Below are positions 14,307 to 20,739 of a DNA stretch of 31,691 nucleotides, piece by piece. The notes under the pieces are model-generated. The model saw only the letters and a program-made list of their open reading frames with translations. It was not told where the DNA came from and did not search any database. The stretch comes from a virus: IMG/VR virus record IMGVR_UViG_3300042905_004909, positions 1 to 31,691 of that record. One strand, given 5' to 3'. The translations under genes and the position numbers were made by a program. The stretch's first letter is position 1. The number at the start of each line of letters is the position of its first letter.

Positions 14307-15397
14307 GCCAAAGTATAATCGAGAATATCAATCTCCTTGGAATTGTTAAGAATGAAGTTTGCCGCGCGAGACATCCTGGTGTTCGTAGACTTCCAACATT
14401 TTATCCTAGCTCTGCGTCCGTGGAGTTGGCTGATGGAAGAGTAGAGGGTGGCTGCTGGAGGGCTGATTGGTACCGAGTAAAGGGCGTCGAGCCTTCTAAT
14501 GGGACTGAATTTTACATCTCTATGATCCATCGTCTTGGGAAAGCTGTAGAGAATGTTGTAGTTGACTCAATGAAAGAGGCTGGAGTCTATGAAAGCTCTG
14601 CAGTTAAGTTCTATGACCCAACTATCAATGTCTCTGGTGAGTTAGATATTGTTGGCCGTTTTAGGGACAAGGGGTCTAATTTAATTAGATACTTTGGGGT
14701 CGAAGTAAAGAGCGTCTATGGAATGGGCGCGACTGAAACTATTACAGGACGTTCTAGAGCTTATAAAGGTCAGCTCCCATTTAGACCAAAGCCAAAGCCA
14801 TCTAACCTTATGCAGGTAATGGTTTACCTAGATCAGTTCGGCAAACATAGAGGAGATAAGTTCTTCCTTGAAGGCTTTAAGCTTATCTATATCCCTCGAG
14901 ACAAGCCCAATGATGGTCGTGAATACACGATTGTTTTAGCCACTAAGAATGACCTGAAGCAGGGGAGTATGAGTGATGCGGAATTTGCCGAATGCAAAGC
15001 TGCAATGAGAGCAAATGAACGCTATGCCCTAATCTCAACTGAAGATTTTCATGATTATGTCGAGACGGCTTTTTCTCTAGAGGATCTCTATAAGCGGTGG
15101 ACAGAAGAGAAACGCTTGTTTGAAGCTGATACCGCTCCCCCTCGTCCTTTCAAAAGATTTTATTCTGAAGAAGAGGTCGAACATCTATATAGTATAGATG
15201 AATTATCTAAGACAGCTTACGAAGGTTTCAAGGCTGGCAAGGAGAAACCTGGACATTACTTATGTCAAAGTTATTGTGAATACAGGGATTTCTGCTATAC
15301 GCGTCAGGGAACTCCACGCAAAGAAGCAGATGCCTTGGGAAAACAATTAGTACAGGTAGTTGAACCTGCCAAGAAGGAATTAGATGAGAAAGGCTAA
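14303..15397 (+). CDS. Cas4/RecB-type PD-(D/E)xK nuclease with iron-sulfur cluster
   Basis: A 364-residue nuclease starting at TTG 14303, which overlaps the AAA gene stop (TTGA), with GGGAG just upstream. The nuclease motifs are complete: IHRLGKAVE (H76), SGELDIVG (D115), FGVEVKSV (E134, K136) and NLMQVMVYL (Q171). C20 plus C321, C325 and C331 (LCQSYCEYRDFC) form the one-plus-three cysteine pattern that binds [4Fe-4S] in Cas4 and AddB. The last spacing is Cx3Cx5C rather than Cx2Cx5C. Related phage nucleases are exonucleases or single-strand nucleases used in recombination. Coupling to the AAA gene suggests a shared function. The same window encodes a second, degenerate member at 8718-9416. 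No CRISPR genes are nearby. Confidence 0.82.
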   Translation: MSQSIIENINLLGIVKNEVCRARHPGVRRLPTFYPSSASVELADGRVEGGCWRADWYRVKGVEPSNGTEFYISMIHRLGKAVENVVVDSMKEAGVYESSAVKFYDPTINVSGELDIVGRFRDKGSNLIRYFGVEVKSVYGMGATETITGRSRAYKGQLPFRPKPKPSNLMQVMVYLDQFGKHRGDKFFLEGFKLIYIPRDKPNDGREYTIVLATKNDLKQGSMSDAEFAECKAAMRANERYALISTEDFHDYVETAFSLEDLYKRWTEEKRLFEADTAPPRPFKRFYSEEEVEHLYSIDELSKTAYEGFKAGKEKPGHYLCQSYCEYRDFCYTRQGTPRKEADALGKQLVQVVEPAKKELDEKG

Positions 15398-15920
15398 ATT
15401 AGATATGAAAACTGTAGAGGCAATGTCGGAGGATACTATCCGTCCCATTGACCTGAAGATTTCTGACATTGCTCGGAACAGAGCACATGTAGTTACGAAT
15501 GGGAAGGATGGAGTCACTTTGAAGTTCCATGATGGAAGTGGAAAGAATAAGATTCCTACTCCTACCCATATAAGAGTTATACGTGAAGGAGGGGATAATT
15601 ATCGACTCCTTCTATTTTATCTTCCTGGAGAAGCCCCTAGTGTTCCGCACAAAGATGGACGTATGATTAATACGTCCATGTACGACGGGAACACTTTGAT
15701 TGTGCAAACTGGGATTGATGAAGCAAGTGGCAAGATGCGCGGGAAACAGTACAAGAATTTGGTCTGTACAGGTTGGTGCTATCAAAATGGACTTACTCCA
15801 GATGATGACCAGCGCTATGAACAGATAACTTGCTTGACTGTGAATGTCGCTGATTGGGATTCTAAGCCCATAGATTTAAAGACCCTAGGTCTTACCAGGG
15901 AACAGCTCTTACGCAGTTAA
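15384..15920 (+). CDS. Unknown protein, last gene of the plus-strand operon
   Basis: A 178-residue protein whose ATG lies 14 bases before the end of the nuclease gene, with AAGGA about 6 bases upstream; M8 at 15405 is an alternative start. After a basic N-terminus, residues about 35-150 look beta-rich (HVVTNGKDGVTLKFHDGSG, then YRLLLFYLPGEAP and NTLIVQTGIDEASGK) and could form an OB-like or other barrel. The C-terminus has LKTLGLTREQLLRS. No family recognised. Its position after the Cas4-like nuclease makes a DNA-binding accessory role conceivable but unproven. The stop overlaps the stop of the opposing gene. Confidence 0.7.
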   Translation: MRKAKLDMKTVEAMSEDTIRPIDLKISDIARNRAHVVTNGKDGVTLKFHDGSGKNKIPTPTHIRVIREGGDNYRLLLFYLPGEAPSVPHKDGRMINTSMYDGNTLIVQTGIDEASGKMRGKQYKNLVCTGWCYQNGLTPDDDQRYEQITCLTVNVADWDSKPIDLKTLGLTREQLLRS

Positions 15921-16126
15921 GCGAGACCGTTCACTGTAGTCTCTAGCGTAGAGACTCTGCTCTTTAGAGCATTTACAGAGGAGGTCAAATCGCTGACCTC
16001 CTTTTCTAGTAACAACGTTACTCCATTCATTTGAGTGGTTGATACAGCATTCCTGAGAAGTTTCTCAATCTGATCCAACCTCTTGCTCAAAGTGTTATAG
16101 GCTGTCGAAAGTTCTTCTACAGTCAT
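15917..16126 (-). CDS. Small coiled-coil protein
   Basis: A 69-residue minus-strand protein that is almost entirely heptad-like: LSTAYNTLSKRLDQIEKLL, then repeated leucine and valine positions around SDLTSSVNALKSRVSTLETTV. It probably forms a parallel coiled coil. AAGGAGGGAG (complement of 16131-16140) lies 4 bases before the ATG. It follows the holin-like gene by 12 bases, so a lysis or virion-accessory role is possible. The terminator hairpin of the opposing operon is embedded in this coding sequence. No family recognised. Confidence 0.65.
   Translation of the reverse strand: MTVEELSTAYNTLSKRLDQIEKLLRNAVSTTQMNGVTLLLEKEVSDLTSSVNALKSRVSTLETTVNGLA
15938..15970. other. Two adjacent inverted repeats near the convergent junction
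   Basis: AGTCTCT (15938-15944) pairs perfectly with AGAGACT (15950-15956) around a 5-base loop, and GCTCT (15959-15963) pairs with AGAGC (15966-15970). Neither is followed by a T run, so they look like RNA structures preceding the terminator rather than terminators themselves. They could slow polymerase or protect the transcript end. They lie within the coiled-coil coding sequence. Confidence 0.5.
15980..16005 (+). terminator. Rho-independent terminator of the plus-strand operon
   Basis: GGAGGTCA (15980-15987) and TGACCTCC (15994-16001) form a perfect 8-bp stem with a 6-base AATCGC loop, directly followed by TTTT (16002-16005). An A/T pair can extend the stem by one. The T run is on the plus-strand side only, so it should stop transcription from the accessory and replication genes, 60 bases past the last stop codon, inside the opposing coiled-coil gene. 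Confidence 0.75.
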
Positions 16127-16138
16127 GTAACTCCCTCC

Positions 16139-16450
16139 TTATAACTGGTCCTTAGCGCCAGCGAGATTTTCCTTCACATTGATAGTAGATTGCGGTGTAT
16201 TTCTTTGTGTTGTGATTGTTCTAGCCACTGCTGCCGATGCGGTAGGAATAGCTGCTCGCGCTGCCGAGATACCACAGTATCCTAAGACCAATGTAGTTAT
16301 ATTATCCACTACCGTGTTAAAGATAACAATGTTCCATAGGGTAGAAGCCCATAGGATACCTAGCCCTATTGTGCTAATTATAGCCATAAGGATTAGCAGG
16401 AACTTCCTGCTTTTTATTCCGTTATCTAGAAGGTAGTCTTTTATATGCAT
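16139..16450 (-). CDS. Two-helix membrane protein, holin-like
   Basis: A 103-residue protein with two hydrophobic segments, at about 16-38 (KFLLILMAIISTIGLGILW) and about 41-66 (TLVLGYCGISAARAA), a short basic N-terminal tail (DNGIKSRK) and a polar C-terminal tail. Size and topology fit small phage holins, and the gene sits at the end of the virion operon, where lysis genes often lie. No endolysin or spanin pair is visible in the window, so the holin call is inference. A small virion or superinfection membrane protein is possible. The ATG overlaps the stop of the Pro/Glu-rich gene (TAATG). Confidence 0.5.
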   Translation of the reverse strand: MHIKDYLLDNGIKSRKFLLILMAIISTIGLGILWASTLWNIVIFNTVVDNITTLVLGYCGISAARAAIPTASAAVARTITTQRNTPQSTINVKENLAGAKDQL

Positions 16451-16926
16451 TATTCTTGAGGGGCCTCAACCGAGGTATTCTCAGCTTTGTCGACCAATTC
16501 CAAGACGATTGGCTCTGCTGGCTGAGATGGTTCATCTGTAGTCTCTGAGAACTTTCTTCTCTTCTTTGGCTTAACTACTTCTACTGGAGCTTCTAGAGGA
16601 AGCTCTTCCGTCACTGGGGTTTCTTCTACTGGAGCAGGGGAAGGTAGGAGTTCATCTGGGAAGGTGAAGTCTACTGGAGCTGCTTGAACCGCTGGTGTCG
16701 GGGAAATTTCTATAAAATCCGCGCTGGCCGCCTCGACTACCTTGGAGGGTGTCGGCTCGAATACTGGCTCTGGTACAGGAAGGCGAACCTCTTCTGCCAT
16801 TAGGCGAGCGCGGAGCCTGTCTACAGCGCCGAGACGAATCTCTTCCTTGGGGGACTTGCCACGTCTCCATTTCTTTGTACTCTGTGAAGCTCCCGTGAGC
16901 TGCTGAAGTTGAACTACGTCTTTCAT
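16450..16926 (-). CDS. Pro/Glu/Val-rich low-complexity protein
   Basis: A 158-residue protein. The first 50 residues are basic and Gln/Arg-rich (QSTKKWRRGKSPKEEIRL), and a helix follows. From about 49 to 155 it is an extended Pro, Glu, Val and Ala-rich chain with recurring APVE/APVD units near 81, 99 and 115 and a short basic island KPKKRRK near 119-125. Such chains are usually unstructured spacers. The recurring unit is visible in the DNA as repeated TCTACTGGAGC. It begins 1 base after the stop of the upstream virion gene. No family recognised. A virion-associated or scaffold-like role is inference from position. Confidence 0.65.
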   Translation of the reverse strand: MKDVVQLQQLTGASQSTKKWRRGKSPKEEIRLGAVDRLRARLMAEEVRLPVPEPVFEPTPSKVVEAASADFIEISPTPAVQAAPVDFTFPDELLPSPAPVEETPVTEELPLEAPVEVVKPKKRRKFSETTDEPSQPAEPIVLELVDKAENTSVEAPQE

Positions 16927-16927
16927 C

Positions 16928-18595
16928 TTATATAACCCTCAAATCAATTGTGATTGTTTCTGTTGGCGAGCCCCATTGAGATGTTCCTGTGTCCCATTCG
17001 AAGACTCTAAATTTAAACCCGGTATGTTGTTCGTCGTAAAAAGATACAAGATATGGCCGTCCGTCTACCCCCTTTACCGAACCTGAAATTGTCCCCATGG
17101 GCCCATTGGTTGCAGACTCTAAAGGAGCGAGATAAAAGATCTCTCCGATCCCTGTCGTCGGGATATAGTAGGAATGGCTATGGTCTGTGTTGGAGGTAAT
17201 GAGGCTCCATCCATCTGCGCCGAGGGAGACATTCAGTGACGTGATCATATCTTGATCCTCTAGCCCTTCTCTGGCCTTACTTGTGGAGACCTGGAATGAG
17301 GCTAAGCACTTTACTGTACTTTCTTTGTAGATGCCGTGAATGCTTGGTGCGATTACTTCATTTGATACTCTATCTGCAACGCTGTTCCCATCACTATCGA
17401 ATGTTCCTTTTGGCGCACTCCCTGAAATGGTTACTATCTCACTATAGATGACCTGGGCCGAGGCGCCTAGCCCCTGCCCATCATCCTGCGCATTCGTCAC
17501 AGCCGTAAAGCCCATTCTGTATTCATCGGTCTCAGAGTTTTTTATTCTTATTCCATGTTGATCTGCTGGGACGGATGCACTTAATGGAGTGGTTTCAAAA
17601 TCGTGAATGGTGCCTAAATAATAGCTAGAGCCTGCATCATTACCAAGACGTAAAGCTTTAGAATTTCCCTGCCTCAGGACTAACTGAGAATCAAGCCCCG
17701 CCGGACCGATGTAACCAACCTGAGTTGCATCTATATATTCGCCAGCATAAAAGACGGTGTTCCCCAAAATGTGCTGGGCGACAGCGTCGTCGGAGGTGAC
17801 GACGACAAAGGGGGCAGCTGCATCTGATTCTGCTGAAATGATTATTGGTCGTATGCTATTTACGGTTACTGTGTTCCCTTCGTCATAAGCATCTTGAAGA
17901 GATGGGGCCCCTGAGTTGGATATCCGATCATCAAGCTCAACTAGCGCGTCTAATATGTCCATATCGTCGATGTAGTTCGTTCCGCTAAAGCCAGGATTAG
18001 TAAGACCATAATCTGCTTCGTCGATACCAATAAGCGTACGGAGATTCACATCTCTTTGGTGGAGAGAGTACTGGACAGTCTTGGTGGGATCCCCAAAGTA
18101 TCCTGCTCCAAATGGATCTCCTTGCTCCAAATCTGAAATTGTATCTGCCGCAAGTCTCCTAATCCAATTCCTTAAATCTGTATCGTCGTATGTTGTGTCG
18201 GCAAGGTCGATGGCATCCACGAGAACCTTAAGCTTGCTGATCTCAGATTGCAGAGAGATGTGCGAGTCGACAACTACTTCTTTGATTGTCTTTGGGCGCT
18301 TTGCTCTCGAGTTATAAAGGAAGCCGCTTAAGATTTGTGGTGTGGACGTTAAGTCCATAAAGACCTGAGATCCGTCGCACCCATTTTCCACTGGGTTGAT
18401 GTTTGCGCTGCGATCTGCCGGAGTTAGTCTTCTTCTGCCCCCTGGTAAAGAATCAATTAGAGGCTGTAGGGTTTCGTTCCATTGACCAATAATGGCATTT
18501 ATATCGACCAGGACTTCTTGGAAGCCAGCTCTGATTTGTTCGTTTGTAGATAAGTTCTGTGGAACTATTGCTACTGGGTGCAGTTTTTTGATCAT
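16928..18595 (-). CDS. Virion structural protein, probably tail fiber or appendage
   Basis: A 555-residue protein. The N-terminal 150 residues are mixed helical (NEQIRAGFQEVLVDINAIIG, then LQSEISKLKVLVDAID). At about 225-245 LDDRISNSGAPSLQDAYDEGNTVTV carries the SLQDAYDxGN signature often found where a shaft meets a repetitive beta region in phage and bacterial appendage proteins. The rest is Gly/Ser/Thr/Asp-rich and beta-like, ending in a small domain with Trp residues. This suggests a trimeric fiber or spike. The ATG overlaps the stop of the preceding 714-residue gene (TAATG). The exact virion location is not known. Confidence 0.65.
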   Translation of the reverse strand: MIKKLHPVAIVPQNLSTNEQIRAGFQEVLVDINAIIGQWNETLQPLIDSLPGGRRRLTPADRSANINPVENGCDGSQVFMDLTSTPQILSGFLYNSRAKRPKTIKEVVVDSHISLQSEISKLKVLVDAIDLADTTYDDTDLRNWIRRLAADTISDLEQGDPFGAGYFGDPTKTVQYSLHQRDVNLRTLIGIDEADYGLTNPGFSGTNYIDDMDILDALVELDDRISNSGAPSLQDAYDEGNTVTVNSIRPIIISAESDAAAPFVVVTSDDAVAQHILGNTVFYAGEYIDATQVGYIGPAGLDSQLVLRQGNSKALRLGNDAGSSYYLGTIHDFETTPLSASVPADQHGIRIKNSETDEYRMGFTAVTNAQDDGQGLGASAQVIYSEIVTISGSAPKGTFDSDGNSVADRVSNEVIAPSIHGIYKESTVKCLASFQVSTSKAREGLEDQDMITSLNVSLGADGWSLITSNTDHSHSYYIPTTGIGEIFYLAPLESATNGPMGTISGSVKGVDGRPYLVSFYDEQHTGFKFRVFEWDTGTSQWGSPTETITIDLRVI

Positions 18596-20739
18596 TATCT
18601 AACTCTTATTTCATAGCCGTCCAGAGAAGCTGTTCTTCTCGGGTTGGTCGTTTTGAATGTTGCTTTGAAGACTAGCCCCTCTGCAAAATCTCCAGTTTTA
18701 TTTACTAAGAGAAATTGTTCTCTTGGTCCCTCATTGTCGTACTGGGCCCACTTGACCATAACTCTTGGAGCAAGGTTATCAGTTACTCTCGTAAAAGAGA
18801 ATATATCATAATCTGTAGCTTGACTAAATAACCCCATGTCACTTTCTGAAATCAGCTTAGGTAGGTAAGCGGCGAATCGGCTCATGCCTCTGTAGACCTT
18901 TGGACCTTGATATGATACAGCGTAGTCGAGCCCTTCGATAAGGAGCTTATGATTATAAGGATACAGGGGGTCAATAACCGTATAGTCGTCTGTCTCTGTT
19001 ACTGTGTCTGAGGCCGTGACCAAGCCTTCTGCCCCGCAAGTTGCTTGGCACCCTTTAAGTCGCTTGATAGATGGCTCTACAGATAGGACCTGACGAATAC
19101 CTCTAAGGGAATACCAGTTCTGTTCCTGGACCCGGAAGCGATGAATTCCTGGGCTAAGGATAACGCGGCCGTTTGTATCGACTCCATCAATCTCAATCGA
19201 GCTGGGCCCGAAATCTATTGTCATGCCAGCCAACGAGTCCACTAGACCATATGTAATATAGTAAGGACCGTCTCGATGCCAACCAGCTTCTAGTGCTTTT
19301 CCATCTGGCTGCACAATAGCGAAGAGCCTATCATTGAATCCAATGTTCCTCCAGACTTGAGTCTTCTCATTCCCCATCTCGACTCCATCAAGAAGTCGAT
19401 TACTTGTATCCAGTCTGAAAGAAAAATCTTCGTCTTCAGTGCTGATCTCGACACTGCTTGTCAGCTCAGAAGAACCTGCAACAGAGAGTACTCTCGGGCC
19501 TACAACGTTCTCTCTATTAAGAGGGAGAACAGGAAAGAATTCCGTCTGTTCGTACTCTTCGCCATCTGGTAATAGGAATGCAATTGCGTATTCAATATTA
19601 GTGCTTGGCTCGATGTGCTCGCAAGCCTTCGAAAGAGATACTTGCGTAAATTGTATTGGCGAACCATCCGTGTTTACTGGAGTTAGTTGCTTGGAAACGA
19701 GCACGGATTCCTCGACAAAGACATCCTTAACTCCGTAAAGCCCTAAATGACGAATGCCAAATTTATAGACAAAGGTATTGGACTGGACATTTTCGTCATA
19801 GATATCCTTGGCGATAATGAGCTTAAGGAATCTTAAATTGATACTCTCGAATAGATATGCAGTTGGGCCGCTTAGTTTTCTAATTGGGTCGCTTACAGGA
19901 ACATCATTCCAACTTACTCCGTCCATCGAGTGCTGGATCGTCAAGAGCAATGAGTTGTTGGTGATGTATGGGTCGAAAGCAATCTTACTGATAGCTATAC
20001 TATCTCCAGGAGCTACCACGGCTCTAGATAGATTGATGATGATTTCTATTCCTGCTGATGCTAATGGTTCTAAGCTATCAAGTCTGTAGAGCCATGGCTG
20101 GTCCCCTTCGTGGAGCATGTCTATTAGCTGGCTGTCATGTGTCCCCGGATTGCGTCTCAGCGCAGTATCGAGTGGCGTTACGATGATGTCCCTATTCTCT
20201 ACCTTGCTCAGGTCGAGCTCTGTATCCAGATTGATAGCATCTGTGACTAGGTAATTCCCGTGAACAGCGTGAGAAGCAGTGTCGACAAATGCTGTTGTGG
20301 CGTCCATGTCTACGTTTGACGTGTCTTGGAAATTATCACCCACAACCTGAAGGAGACCCTCGGTCTGGTCTGCGACTAGAAGCAATCTGTTTGCCCGTTC
20401 TATTAGAGAAGAGACCTCCTTTTCAATCCGTTTCAGTTCAGCCTCTGTTCTGGCTGAGCCCAATGAGAGCTCCTGTTCTGTCTCCAAGGCCGTATCGTAA
20501 AGGACATCGATGTCGTCCCAAATTCTACTAAAGATATCATTGAATTTTGAGGCACTCGCTCTCTCTCTGAATTCGATAGTCGGCTTGTCTTGACTAATTA
20601 ATGGCTTGCCTAAATCTTTGCCAGCCGTCTTTGCTCTTACCAATTCAGTTAGAACAACTGAAGACGGGATGATTCCATCTCTTAGCATTTCGAGTAGAAC
20701 GTGCTGGGCGATCTTCTTTAGGTATAATGTTTCTATCAT
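18595..20739 (-). CDS. Virion protein with helical N-terminus and discoidin-like domain (paralog C)
   Basis: A 714-residue protein. Residues about 60-135 are helical with coiled-coil character (EAELKRIEKEVSSLIERANR). Residues about 200-335 resemble a discoidin (F5/8 type C) fold: an LID..W entry near 206-216, a strand pair 'IEIIINLSRA ... IAISKIAFDP' near 231-257 and the SMDGVSWNDV turn near 271-280, which matches the 'S-x-DG-x-x-W' of that family. Beta-rich domains follow, including two cysteines in GCQATCG. The same plan occurs in the next two upstream genes. It starts with an ATGA overlap on the 944-residue gene. A baseplate or tail-surface role is inferred. Confidence 0.65.
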   Translation of the reverse strand: MIETLYLKKIAQHVLLEMLRDGIIPSSVVLTELVRAKTAGKDLGKPLISQDKPTIEFRERASASKFNDIFSRIWDDIDVLYDTALETEQELSLGSARTEAELKRIEKEVSSLIERANRLLLVADQTEGLLQVVGDNFQDTSNVDMDATTAFVDTASHAVHGNYLVTDAINLDTELDLSKVENRDIIVTPLDTALRRNPGTHDSQLIDMLHEGDQPWLYRLDSLEPLASAGIEIIINLSRAVVAPGDSIAISKIAFDPYITNNSLLLTIQHSMDGVSWNDVPVSDPIRKLSGPTAYLFESINLRFLKLIIAKDIYDENVQSNTFVYKFGIRHLGLYGVKDVFVEESVLVSKQLTPVNTDGSPIQFTQVSLSKACEHIEPSTNIEYAIAFLLPDGEEYEQTEFFPVLPLNRENVVGPRVLSVAGSSELTSSVEISTEDEDFSFRLDTSNRLLDGVEMGNEKTQVWRNIGFNDRLFAIVQPDGKALEAGWHRDGPYYITYGLVDSLAGMTIDFGPSSIEIDGVDTNGRVILSPGIHRFRVQEQNWYSLRGIRQVLSVEPSIKRLKGCQATCGAEGLVTASDTVTETDDYTVIDPLYPYNHKLLIEGLDYAVSYQGPKVYRGMSRFAAYLPKLISESDMGLFSQATDYDIFSFTRVTDNLAPRVMVKWAQYDNEGPREQFLLVNKTGDFAEGLVFKATFKTTNPRRTASLDGYEIRVR

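Noticed and set aside
14303-15397. CRISPR adaptation locus suggested by a Cas4-like protein
   Set aside because: No cas1, cas2 or repeat array is present; Cas4-like nucleases are frequent in phages without CRISPR.
19439-19738. A 99-residue plus-strand ORF inside the virion block
   Set aside because: Ser/Thr/Leu-rich shadow of the minus-strand 714-residue gene, with no ribosome site or coupled neighbour.
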